This document shows positions 1-7,278 of a stretch of 64,000 bases of DNA, piece after piece. The stretch's first letter is position 1; each line of letters begins with the position of its first letter. Below the pieces are notes generated by a model. The model did no database searches. It saw only the letters and a program-made list of their open reading frames with translations, and was not told where the DNA came from. Position numbers and translations under genes: made by a program. Where the stretch lies: the NCBI GenBank assembly GCA_947589005.1, contig CANPZO010000005.1, positions 1 through 64,000 of the forward strand. The letters are read 5' to 3'. This DNA is from an uncultured Clostridia bacterium. Lineage in GTDB: Bacteria > Bacillota > Clostridia > UMGS1883.

Positions 1-144
1 GAGGAGCAGCAGAGCGAGCGATGCAACGCACCCCCGGGGTCCCCGCAAAGCCGCAGGCTTTGTGGGGAAAAGGAGGAGCAGCAGAGCGAGCGATGCAACG
101 CACCCCCGGGGTCCCCGCAAAGCCGCAGGCTTTGTGGGGAAAAG
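1..144. repeat. Two exact 72-bp tandem repeats in host DNA
   Basis: Bases 1-72 and 73-144 are identical, and a third, decayed copy starts at 145. The segment 167-214 that follows contains two hairpin-forming inverted repeats built on the word GGAACAAGCG. This is host sequence outside the left attachment site. The unit length is divisible by three, so the recombinase frame running leftward through it stays open (24 residues per repeat). Confidence 0.85.
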
Positions 145-1738
145 GAGGAACAGCGGCGCGAGCCATTGTTCCGATTTTCAAAAGAAAATCGGAACAAGCG
201 ATGCAACGCTTGTTCCGACGCTGTGGTGACCCCACGGGGAGCATAAGCGAACCCTCCGCCCCGGCCAAGGCAGCGGCGTCCATAACTATGCCCCGCTCGA
301 CGTTGTTGTATTTGCCGGAATAATTAAACACGATACGGATGCGGTCATCCCACAGGTGAACCGCCGACACATAGGTTTCAATCACCTTGCGGCGGAATTC
401 CGGATCATCGGGATCGCCGTCCCGGAACTGCTTCATCCAGAACGGAATGAAGGCCCGGTCGATTTTCGTCAAGGACGCTTCTTCCAGGGTGACGGCGTCC
501 CGCAGCTCGGAGGCCTCGGCTTCCAAGCGTTCAAGGGCCTGTTTCGTGGATATGGTAACGATACCGGCCTCAATAGCCTTGATGATATTGTCGGTGGCCT
601 TTTTGTTTTCAGATAGGCGTTCACGCAGGGCCAGCAGCTGGGCGGAATTGGCCGCCCGGTTTTGATAGTCGATAACCCGATCAGCGACCCACTGGATAAC
701 ATCGTCCTGCAAAATGTAATCCAGAGTAGTTTTTACCACCAGCCGTTCAATCCAGTCCCGGGCCACGGACTGCTTCGTGCAGCCATCGTCCCGGCGCTTT
801 TTTTGGCAAACATAGTAATAATATTTTTCGCCGTGACGTCCGGTCCCGGACATACCCACCATCGGACAGCTGCAGGGACCGCAAAACAGCTTCCCGGTCA
901 ACAGGTAATCCCCGTTTTCACGGTGGCGGCCCTGGGGATTTTTTTTCGATTTCAACCGTTTTTGCACCTGAAGGAACAGGGTCTTGTCGATGATCGCAGG
1001 GACGCCGCCCTCGATGCGAATATCGGCATAGGTATAAACGCCGATATATGCCTCGTTGCGCAGCATACGCTGAAAGGAACTGCGGCCCCATTTGCCCCCG
1101 GTTTTCGTCGGGATATTCCGCCCGTTCAGGTCCCGGCATATATCTTGAAACGGGACGCCCTGCGCTACTTTGCGGAATATTTCACGGGCAATGTCGGCCT
1201 CGGCATCGCTGACGGCGAAGCGACCGTCCTCGCCCTTTTTGTACCCATAGGGAATATGCTGGCCGCCGTTCACCTTGCACTGCATGGCGTTATAACGCAT
1301 ACCCCGCTTCACGTTTTGTGACAGGTTGGCGCTGTAATATTCCGCCGACCCTTCCAGGATAGACTCCAGCAAAATGCCCTCCGGCCCCTCGGAGATATTT
1401 TCCTTGGCATATTTGACCGTGACCCCGTATTTACGCAGCTGATATTTGTATGTGGCGCTGTCATAACGATTACGGGCGAAACGGTCGACCTTCCAGGTAA
1501 CAACATATTTCCAGCGCCCCCGAGCGGCGTCCTTCAGCATTTGCTGAAACTGGGGACGCTTGTCGTTGGTGCCGGACAGGTGCCGGTCGGCATAGACCTT
1601 GACGATACGTAAATTATTTAATTTGCAATATGCCTCTATATCGGCGACCTGCTGTTCAATCGACACGTCCCGCTGGGCATGGGAGGAGTAACGGGCATAT
1701 ACAACGCAATCCTGCATTTGGTCGGGATTATTTTTCAA
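1..1738 (-). CDS. Large serine recombinase (phage integrase), 3' end replaced by host DNA
   Basis: Catalyses prophage integration and excision. Start TTG at 1738 follows a GAGGTG ribosome site and lies 14 bp after the upstream gene. Residues 10-150 are a resolvase domain with the YARYSS motif (catalytic Ser18) and the DRFARN arginine motif. Residues about 165-265 are a recombinase domain, 286-320 a zinc ribbon (Cys286, 289, 311, 320), and 360-425 a coiled coil. Codon 499 ends at base 242, and the next six codons are the att core. In this lysogen the frame continues into host sequence with no stop as far as base 2, so the product has a foreign tail of at least 74 residues. In the excised circle the frame would join the displaced end at 49028-49132 and give 533 residues, a usual length for the family. 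It is cotranscribed with the SWIM gene. Confidence 0.93.
   Translation of the reverse strand, partial: MKNNPDQMQDCVVYARYSSHAQRDVSIEQQVADIEAYCKLNNLRIVKVYADRHLSGTNDKRPQFQQMLKDAARGRWKYVVTWKVDRFARNRYDSATYKYQLRKYGVTVKYAKENISEGPEGILLESILEGSAEYYSANLSQNVKRGMRYNAMQCKVNGGQHIPYGYKKGEDGRFAVSDAEADIAREIFRKVAQGVPFQDICRDLNGRNIPTKTGGKWGRSSFQRMLRNEAYIGVYTYADIRIEGGVPAIIDKTLFLQVQKRLKSKKNPQGRHRENGDYLLTGKLFCGPCSCPMVGMSGTGRHGEKYYYYVCQKKRRDDGCTKQSVARDWIERLVVKTTLDYILQDDVIQWVADRVIDYQNRAANSAQLLALRERLSENKKATDNIIKAIEAGIVTISTKQALERLEAEASELRDAVTLEEASLTKIDRAFIPFWMKQFRDGDPDDPEFRRKVIETYVSAVHLWDDRIRIVFNYSGKYNNVERGIVMDAAALAGAEGSLMLPVGSPQRRNKRCIACSDFLLKIGTMARAAVPPFPHKACGFAGTPGVRCIARSAAPPFPHKACGFAGTPGVRCIARSAAP
224..241. other. 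attL core, 18 bp
   Basis: Identical to 49115-49132, the 3' end (including CCA) of the tRNA-Glu gene on the minus strand. Identity stops on both sides: bases 223 and 242 differ from the right copy. It lies inside the recombinase reading frame, directly after codon 499. Confidence 0.9.
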
Positions 1739-1751
1739 TTTAATCACCTCG

Positions 1752-2858
1752 TCATTCTTCAATGCAATTCGCCCTAAGATATTCTTCGGCAATCTCATAC
1801 GCTTTCAATTTTTTCAATGGTAGACATTTATTCAGCGGTAACAATTCAGCCGAATAATGGGACAGCGAACGCAAGAAAACTTTGTCTTCCGAATGGTGTT
1901 CGGCGAAAGTATAGAACATATTTCTTTCGCTCTGCGCGGCGTCTTCCAGAAAAAGACAACGTTGATTATATATGTCGCACCATACGCGCATACAGAAAAA
2001 GGCCGTCCGTTCAAAATCAGAAATATAAATATAATAAAGTTCGCTCACGTCTTCCATACAGGCATACGCCGGGACATAGATATTTTTATCTATAAGGTAT
2101 GTAATATATTTCTTTGGGGCCGACGATGGGGCTAAGGGCTTCCCCTTTTCAAAACGGTCAAGGAAAAGAGAAGCGTCACTTTTCGAGGCGTCATCAGGAA
2201 AGATAATACCTACCTTTTGAGCATAGGAAATCTGGTTTTCGGTTGGAGGGTAAATCGGTTCGGCATTAATTTCGTATGGCGGCAGCAATCCGCTCTTTTT
2301 TTGAACCTTTTCTGCCGGTGAGCCGGCAGCGGCAACAACCTTGACAGTCTTCATATGATTTGTTTCGGGATTTTTGCCCGTTACCGAATAGAATTCGCAG
2401 GTTATTTCATTCTTTTTCGCACGTATAACTTCCGGCTTCACAAGGGGCTTGTCCGCCGGCTCGGGGTTCCGATTGATTTTTTTCAAAAACGGCTTGGGGT
2501 CGATCAGATGGTTATCAATGGCAATCCTATACATATGCTTGCAGGGCAGACCGCGCCGACAAAAATCTTCGCAGGTGCAATCCGAGAAAGTAGTTTTGTA
2601 TACCTGCCCCGATGTTCCAAGAACATCAAACACGCCATCTTTAAATGATAGAACCCGGATATTTGGTGCCATAGCGCGGTTCATACGCCACGCCTGATCG
2701 GTTGACATATGAACCGAATCGTCCCACGTGGACCAAGACGTCACAGCGGCCTGCCGCGCTGCGGCATCCAAAGAAACGCCTGATTTGTTGCGCCGAAAAT
2801 ATCGCACGAAAAAAACAATCTCGACAAAGATAATCACCAGAATAATTAATATGTACAA
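1752..2858 (-). CDS. Membrane-anchored SWIM zinc-finger protein
   Basis: 368 residues. Residues 2-19 form one hydrophobic helix followed by RYFRRNK, which suggests an N-terminal anchor with a cytoplasmic body. A SWIM zinc finger is present with Cys94, Cys96, Cys106 and His108 (CxC, nine residues, CxH). The rest (about 130-368) has no motif I recognise. SWIM fingers are known to bind DNA or protein partners; the role here is unknown. The gene lies between repressor and integrase and ends 14 bp before the integrase start, so the two are probably one leftward transcript. That position is common for lysogeny-expressed cargo such as exclusion genes, which is inference only. The finger is certain, the function is not. 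Confidence 0.8.
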   Translation of the reverse strand: MYILIILVIIFVEIVFFVRYFRRNKSGVSLDAAARQAAVTSWSTWDDSVHMSTDQAWRMNRAMAPNIRVLSFKDGVFDVLGTSGQVYKTTFSDCTCEDFCRRGLPCKHMYRIAIDNHLIDPKPFLKKINRNPEPADKPLVKPEVIRAKKNEITCEFYSVTGKNPETNHMKTVKVVAAAGSPAEKVQKKSGLLPPYEINAEPIYPPTENQISYAQKVGIIFPDDASKSDASLFLDRFEKGKPLAPSSAPKKYITYLIDKNIYVPAYACMEDVSELYYIYISDFERTAFFCMRVWCDIYNQRCLFLEDAAQSERNMFYTFAEHHSEDKVFLRSLSHYSAELLPLNKCLPLKKLKAYEIAEEYLRANCIEE

Positions 2859-2879
2859 TTAAATCAGACCCTTCATAAT

Positions 2880-2917
2880 AACAGCGGGAGCCTGTCCAAT
2901 TCGGACGGGCTCCCGCT
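2880..2917. terminator. Hairpin between repressor and SWIM gene
   Basis: A 17-bp arm around AGCGGGAGCC pairs with GGCTCCCGCT across a short AATT-type loop, with one mismatch. The T-run is better on the plus strand (TTTTGATTT) than on the minus strand (TTATTATG), so it may only weaken leftward transcription from the repressor into the SWIM and recombinase genes. Confidence 0.6.
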
Positions 2918-2986
2918 GTTTTGATTTCGACATCACAGGGGAACCCTCCGCCATTTATATTCGTTTGTGGTGCCTGATCTTCCAAA

Positions 2987-3463
2987 TTAGGAGACTCCGG
3001 ACTTGTCCTCCGTGTCTTTTTCAATACCGATTTGGCGATCCAACTCGGCGTGCAGCTCTTCCGGCGACATATTCGGCCATGCCGGAGCGGTCGCTGGCAC
3101 ATCGTCTGCAGCCAACGCAGCGGATACTTCGGTTACATAGTTTAATATTTCCTGACGGACAGCGGGTGGAAGATTGACGAACTTTTCGATGAGAATATAT
3201 TCGCCATGGGTCAGCTTTTTTTCGGCAGCCAAGGCTTCCAGCGCTGATGTTGCGTCGGGGGCGAATATTTCCCCGTTGCCGGTGCGCAACCATTCTTCAC
3301 GGACATGAAATTCGCGACACATCAACGCCACCACAGAATCAGCAGGGATGTTCCTCCCGACCTCATAATTTGCGACGGCACCTCGTTTAATTCCAAGTCT
3401 TGAGGCAAATTTGTCTTGGGTTAAGTGCAAAATTTCCCTCAGATGTTTTATTCTTTCATCCAC
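2987..3463 (-). CDS. Cro/CI-type HTH prophage repressor
   Basis: 158 residues. Residues 1-60 are an XRE-family helix-turn-helix (LTQDKFASRLGIKRGAVANYE, split around the turn at GIKR). The C-terminal half is acidic and helical and lacks a Ser/Lys LexA-type protease signature that I can see. GTG at 3463 is preferred: the in-frame GTG at 3472 lies within the GAGGTG ribosome site, and the predicted transcript begins near 3479. It is the first gene of the leftward lysogeny transcript, facing the early operon, so it should repress the early promoter and probably itself. Confidence 0.88.
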   Translation of the reverse strand: MDERIKHLREILHLTQDKFASRLGIKRGAVANYEVGRNIPADSVVALMCREFHVREEWLRTGNGEIFAPDATSALEALAAEKKLTHGEYILIEKFVNLPPAVRQEILNYVTEVSAALAADDVPATAPAWPNMSPEELHAELDRQIGIEKDTEDKSGVS

Positions 3464-3485
3464 GTAAATCACCTCTTGTAACTAT

Positions 3486-3514
3486 ATTATACCATCAGAT
3501 TTTTCTTTTGTCAA
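3486..3514 (-). promoter_or_regulatory. Leftward repressor promoter
   Basis: Minus-strand TTGACA at 3514-3509 and TATAAT at 3491-3486, with a 17-bp spacer. Both hexamers match consensus. It drives the repressor, SWIM and recombinase genes. Confidence 0.88.
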
Positions 3515-3546
3515 GAAAAATTTGCAACAAAATCACAAAAAAGGTA

Positions 3547-3575
3547 TTGACAAATGTGTTTTTGTGACGTATAAT
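3547..3575 (+). promoter_or_regulatory. Rightward early promoter with candidate operator
   Basis: TTGACA at 3547-3552 and TATAAT at 3570-3575, with a 17-bp spacer. The inverted words TCACAAAA (3533-3540) and TTTTGTGA (about 3560-3567) flank the -35 box and are the best operator candidate for the repressor. This promoter opens the early operon. Confidence 0.88.
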
Positions 3576-3605
3576 AGTAACAGAAACACAAACGGAGGTG
3601 TTAAT

Positions 3606-3791
3606 ATGACAGAAAGCAAAGAAAAAACTTACACGCCTGAGCAGATGCAAGACGCCAAAAAAATGGCCGAAGCCTTGACTGGAATCGCTGACACCAAGCG
3701 CGCTACTTTCGCCCTAATGGTAGACGCCATGCTGATCGGCGCTCAGTTGGCGGAAAAGGGCTTCAGCGCCGACAGCGGTGCAACAGCCTAA
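3606..3791 (+). CDS. Small early protein, 61 aa
   Basis: First gene of the rightward early operon. ATG 3606 is chosen because GGAGGTG sits 7 bp upstream; a longer reading from 3522 would begin before the promoter. The product (MTESKEKTYTPEQM...) is charged at the N-terminus with an amphipathic helix around TFALMVDAMLIGAQLAEKGF. I do not recognise the family. The position suggests an early regulator, but there is no motif to prove it. Confidence 0.75.
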   Translation: MTESKEKTYTPEQMQDAKKMAEALTGIADTKRATFALMVDAMLIGAQLAEKGFSADSGATA

Positions 3792-3808
3792 AAAGGAGCG
3801 ATGGAGAC

Positions 3809-4027
3809 ATGGCAAAAAAAATGACCACGGTGCTGCTGACGCCACCGGAGCAAATGCCCCGCCTGGACGTCAGCCAGATACCGGACTACGTGGCGGAAAA
3901 CTTCGCCCAGGCCGTCTATGAATCGATCCGGAGGGTCTACAATGACCCGAAGGTACAGGCGGACTTCCGGCGCTGGAAAGCGGAACAGGCCCAGCAGCAA
4001 ATGGAAAGTGGGGTGACAACAACGTGA
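3809..4027 (+). CDS. Small early protein, 72 aa
   Basis: Predicted helical protein (RRVYNDPKVQADFRRWKAEQ) following an AAGGAG ribosome site at 3792-3797. No recognised domain. Its stop overlaps the next gene's GTG start (GTGA), which indicates translational coupling. Confidence 0.75.
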   Translation: MAKKMTTVLLTPPEQMPRLDVSQIPDYVAENFAQAVYESIRRVYNDPKVQADFRRWKAEQAQQQMESGVTTT

Positions 4028-4437
4028 GCGATCAGGAAAAAATCCTTGAGGCACTGGCCAACCTGTCGGCATCAATGACAAAGGGCTTCGAGGACATGGG
4101 CGCACGGTTCGAGGAAATAGAAAACCGCCTCGGAAATCAGGAGCGCAAAACAAGAAAAACGGCGCAGAGACAAGTCCTTCAGGAAAAGGAAATCCAGGAA
4201 TTGAAAGACATAGTTTATAAGATGGCCGAGACCCAGCCATACATGGAAAGGCCGGGCGGCGTTGCCATACGCAAGGAGCCCGCATACAGGGCCTTCGCAA
4301 AGCGGGGCATCGGCAAAGTAACAGCCATGCGGGCCTTGCGTGACGCCGGGACAATTATGACCGACTGCGAGGGGCACAACACCTGCGTCATATACCTCGA
4401 TGGCCAGTATGAACGGGTCATCGTAGTCAAAATGTGA
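4024..4437 (+). CDS. Coiled-coil early phage protein, 137 aa
   Basis: GTG start overlapping the preceding stop. Residues 1-65 are a heptad-rich coiled coil (ILEALANLSASMTKGFEDMG). Residues 75-137 form a compact basic domain with the pattern FAKRGIGKVTAMRALRDAGTI, followed by a beta-strand end. This could be a small DNA-binding domain, but I cannot assign a family. Confidence 0.7.
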   Translation: MSDQEKILEALANLSASMTKGFEDMGARFEEIENRLGNQERKTRKTAQRQVLQEKEIQELKDIVYKMAETQPYMERPGGVAIRKEPAYRAFAKRGIGKVTAMRALRDAGTIMTDCEGHNTCVIYLDGQYERVIVVKM

Positions 4438-4459
4438 AAAAAGGAAGGAGTAACGCACA

Positions 4460-4762
4460 ATGACCAAAGAGCAACTACTCGAAAAAATCGAGCACATCAA
4501 AGACGTTATACAGACATACCCGGACGACACGGAAATTCTGGGCATTGATATCAACGGCTGCCTCGGAACATCCAACATCCACGTCTACAACAACATCGAC
4601 AAGATCGCAGTGAAAAACAACGCCACAACGGTCGCAAGGCTGCTGGTTAGAAACGCCGAAGACAATAACGACACATGGCGTGAACACGACATAGCGCACG
4701 CCAACGGGGTGTATACATTCAGTCTCGAACGGCTTCCCGGTGAGGGGGCGACAGCGGAATGA
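4460..4762 (+). CDS. Hypothetical early phage protein, 100 aa
   Basis: ATG after an AAGGAAGGAG ribosome site. The sequence alternates short helices and strands (EILGIDINGCLGTSNIHVYN) and has no recognised motif. It overlaps the next gene at ATGA. Confidence 0.7.
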   Translation: MTKEQLLEKIEHIKDVIQTYPDDTEILGIDINGCLGTSNIHVYNNIDKIAVKNNATTVARLLVRNAEDNNDTWREHDIAHANGVYTFSLERLPGEGATAE

Positions 4763-5124
4763 AGATGGCATTACAGGGCAGCGCCCTGAAGATCATCGAG
4801 GCCGACAACGTCCAGTTTGCGGTGATCAAAAGCTGGGGCAAGATGCGGTGGAACCGTTCACAGAAACAGCTCGAGGGGACAGCCGACATGGAACTGCTGG
4901 ACAAGCTGGCCGGAATAGTGCGGCTGCCCCCGGCAATAGAGGAACGCCGGGCAGAGCTGCACCGAGTACAGGATGCGGTGGACCGTGAGCGGGTCAACCC
5001 CGAACCGGCGCCGATGTACCAATACCCCGTGAAGCTGCCGTTATACCGACACCAGATCAGGGGCGCAAACATGGCCCTGCTGACGTTCGGGATGATTGAA
5101 CCGGCGAGGGAGGCGCAGCAATGA
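4759..5124 (+). CDS. N-terminal segment of a phage SNF2-type helicase (separate gene)
   Basis: 121 residues. The last third reads YPVKLPLYRHQIRGANMAL, a Q-motif-like element that normally stands just before the Walker A motif of SNF2/DEAD helicases. The gene ends 13 residues later. The helicase core starts at 7275, after five unrelated small genes, and begins directly at motif I. So the helicase appears divided into two polypeptides, or this is a detached relic. ATGA overlaps on both sides show that it is embedded in the operon and translated. The assignment rests on motif order and not on a database hit. Confidence 0.65.
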   Translation: MKMALQGSALKIIEADNVQFAVIKSWGKMRWNRSQKQLEGTADMELLDKLAGIVRLPPAIEERRAELHRVQDAVDRERVNPEPAPMYQYPVKLPLYRHQIRGANMALLTFGMIEPAREAQQ

Positions 5125-5477
5125 ACCTGACAGACATAATCGACCAGCTGGGCAGCCTCAAGCGGAGCAGCGAGGCGTTCGCCGATGCGGACCCGGAGGA
5201 TGAACTGTGGGCGGCGGACATTGACGCCCTGAACGGTTCAACCGAAATACTGACGGTCCTTCGGGACGCCAAGATCGGGACCGCCGACGACCTGAAGGAC
5301 GTTCTCGAAGATTACCGGCAACAGGCCGACCAGCTCCGGGAGCTGCAAAGAAAATTCACCAAGGCCGCCAAGCCAACGAGAAAGGGCGACATCTGGGTCT
5401 GTCCGGAATGCGGCCACAGAATAACGCCAAACCACGGCTTCTGCCACTGGTGCGGCAAGAAATTGGGAGGATGGTAA
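5121..5477 (+). CDS. Zinc-ribbon early protein, 118 aa
   Basis: Residues 1-90 are helical and acidic (a DADPEDELWAADIDAL segment, then a coiled coil). The C-terminus carries a zinc ribbon, VCPECGHRITPNHGFCHWCGKKL, with two CxxC knuckles. Possibly nucleic-acid or protein binding. First of the block of genes lying between the two helicase pieces. Confidence 0.75.
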   Translation: MNLTDIIDQLGSLKRSSEAFADADPEDELWAADIDALNGSTEILTVLRDAKIGTADDLKDVLEDYRQQADQLRELQRKFTKAAKPTRKGDIWVCPECGHRITPNHGFCHWCGKKLGGW

Positions 5478-5479
5478 AA

Positions 5480-5701
5480 ATGCTGAAAAAATTACATAGG
5501 GCCCTAAAAGACGAGGAAAGCGTGAACCTGCTCAAGGCCATAGTAATGATCATTGTAATGACAATTGGGCTGCGGGGCTTCGAGGCAGCCGCCGCCAGCG
5601 GATACTTCGGGGCGGGGCTTTGCATGGCATACGCCCTGAAAATGATTTTATACGTAGCGAGGGGCATCGGCCCCCTGGAGGACGAAGACGATGAAAACTG
5701 A
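5480..5701 (+). CDS. Small membrane protein, 73 aa
   Basis: ATG 5480 is taken because GGGAGG lies 9 bp upstream; the in-frame ATG 5471 touches that site. Two hydrophobic stretches (AIVMIIVMTIGL and AAASGYFGAGLCMAYALKMI) suggest one or two membrane helices, with an acidic tail EDEDDEN. The function is not recognisable. It overlaps the next gene. Confidence 0.65.
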   Translation: MLKKLHRALKDEESVNLLKAIVMIIVMTIGLRGFEAAAASGYFGAGLCMAYALKMILYVARGIGPLEDEDDEN

Positions 5702-6278
5702 CAAGAAACCCCGGAAAACGACTTTGTCGGACCAGCTGAAACAGGTAACGATTTTGTCAAACCAATTAAAACTGACCGAAATGGCCATAGACGCAATCGA
5801 CCTGCTTATGGGCATGGTGCAGCTCAGCCGTGAAACAGTATATATGGTGCTCGGCGAGCCGGAAGAGTTGAAACCGGAAGAGGCAAACGAAATGCCGCCG
5901 CTCGCAGAAAGCCTCACGGCACAACTCGCAGCACAAAACGAGGACACCGACGCCGCCAACAAGCCCGAAAAGGTCGACCCCCCCGAAGCCAAAAAGGCGA
6001 CCGGCACCTGCCCCGTTTGCGGAAAAGAGTTTTTAAAACAGGGCAAACAAAAATACTGTTCGCCCGAGTGTACAAAAGAGGGCAAAAGAAACCAGCAGCG
6101 GGAATACAGAAAAAAGAAAGCAATAGAGGCCGCCACCGAGGCCAAGCAGATCGAAGACCTGACGGCGCCCCTCACCGAGCACAGCGAAAAATTGAGCATA
6201 GCGGAATGCCAGCGGATAGACCGGGAGCATGGCGTGAGCTATGGCGACGGCGAGCAGCTGGGGCTGCATAGGAAGTGA
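5691..6278 (+). CDS. Zinc-finger early protein, 195 aa
   Basis: The N-terminal 60 residues are helical. The middle is a disordered acidic linker. Then comes a zinc finger, CPVCGKEFLKQGKQKYCSPEC (CxxC and CxxxC), followed by a basic helix RNQQREYRKKKAIE. The C-terminal EHGVSYGDGEQLGL resembles tails seen on small HTH-like phage proteins. Probably nucleic-acid binding; the role is unknown. Confidence 0.72.
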   Translation: MKTDKKPRKTTLSDQLKQVTILSNQLKLTEMAIDAIDLLMGMVQLSRETVYMVLGEPEELKPEEANEMPPLAESLTAQLAAQNEDTDAANKPEKVDPPEAKKATGTCPVCGKEFLKQGKQKYCSPECTKEGKRNQQREYRKKKAIEAATEAKQIEDLTAPLTEHSEKLSIAECQRIDREHGVSYGDGEQLGLHRK

Positions 6279-6282
6279 TATT

Positions 6283-6702
6283 ATGGGATACCACGAAAAA
6301 ATGCACACATACAAATGCCAGCGATGCGGCGGGGAATTCCAGTCTACAGGATATAACGCCTCATACTGCGGACCCTGCCGGGCTGTAATGGCCAGGGAAC
6401 GCAGCGCCGCCAGTTACGCCCGGCGCCGGGCCAAGGTGTTGCAGCTTTCCAGCGATAACCGGGACCCCAGGGCGACGGACGCAAACCGCTGCGAATTGTG
6501 CAGCTGCTTCGGGAATACAGGCCTCGGATCGTGCGGGGTACTTTCGGACAGCCACTTCAACCACACCTGCCCCTTCTTCAAAACGAAAGAAAAGTTTGAA
6601 GCGGATCACGCCAAGAGCATGGAACGGCTAAGACAGCGGGGCCGGATAGATCTGATCGCCAAGTATGTGCCGCCAAAGGTGCAAGCCGGCACCGAAAAAT
6701 AA
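6283..6702 (+). CDS. Cysteine-rich zinc-binding early protein, 139 aa
   Basis: ATG 6283 has GGAAG upstream; an earlier in-frame ATG at 6241 lies inside the preceding gene. Two cysteine clusters: CQRCGGEF...YCGPC near the N-terminus, and CELCSCFGNTGLGSCGVL...HTCPFF in the middle. The spacing suggests two zinc-binding modules joined by an arginine-rich helix. No family recognised. Confidence 0.7.
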   Translation: MGYHEKMHTYKCQRCGGEFQSTGYNASYCGPCRAVMARERSAASYARRRAKVLQLSSDNRDPRATDANRCELCSCFGNTGLGSCGVLSDSHFNHTCPFFKTKEKFEADHAKSMERLRQRGRIDLIAKYVPPKVQAGTEK

Positions 6703-6723
6703 AACAGACGGGAAGGATGAAAC

Positions 6724-7278
6724 ATGAGCGAAAGAAGTTTTACATGGCGCACCCACAGAATAGCCATTGATTTTGACGGCTGCATCTGTGAGAACGCCTG
6801 GCCGGAAATCGGCCCGCCAAACTGGACCGTGATCAGGGAGGCAAAGGCTCGCCGGGAGGCGGGGGCCTGCCTGATATTGTGGACCTGCAGGGAGGGCGAC
6901 AGCCTGAAAGAGGCGGTGGAAGCCTGTCGGGGCTGGGGCCTGGAATTTGACGCCATAAACGAAAACCCAAAATATTTCATAGATCAGTGGGGCACCGACC
7001 CCCGAAAGGTCGGCGCCGACGAATACTGGGACGACAGGTCGGTATATGTGGCGGCCAAGCGGGCACTGATCCGAAACCTCCACGGCAAGACCGTGGAGCT
7101 GCGCAGCCACGACCGCATCCGTGAATTTATAAATAACGCATTGGAACCGACGCTCCGCCACGCAATGCAGGGAGGAGCGGGGCGGCAGCTCTGGCCGCTG
7201 CTGCAGGAATGCCGGGACAACCTGGAGCAGCTACTCGACGAGGCGACGGCCCCGGTGGAGGGAGGCGCCGACGAATGA
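6724..7278 (+). CDS. HAD-like phosphatase domain protein, 184 aa
   Basis: Residues 14-20 are IDFDGCI, the HAD nucleophile motif DxD. LWTCREGD gives the threonine motif, and ADEYWDDRSVY the distal acidic motif. Phage HADs of this kind are predicted nucleotide or polynucleotide 5'-phosphatases. The C-terminal 60 residues form an extra helical tail. It overlaps the helicase core gene at ATGA. Confidence 0.8.
   Translation: MSERSFTWRTHRIAIDFDGCICENAWPEIGPPNWTVIREAKARREAGACLILWTCREGDSLKEAVEACRGWGLEFDAINENPKYFIDQWGTDPRKVGADEYWDDRSVYVAAKRALIRNLHGKTVELRSHDRIREFINNALEPTLRHAMQGGAGRQLWPLLQECRDNLEQLLDEATAPVEGGADE

Noticed and set aside
224-241. A second functional tRNA gene at the left prophage end
   Set aside because: Only the 18-bp 3' end is present; no anticodon arm or 5' half follows.
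662-1321. 219-codon open frame on the plus strand in the recombinase region
   Set aside because: The minus frame encodes a serine recombinase with catalytic Ser, zinc ribbon and coiled coil; the plus frame is its shadow.
3522-3605. Upstream extension of the first early gene
   Set aside because: It would start before the early promoter at 3547-3575; ATG 3606 has its own GGAGGTG.
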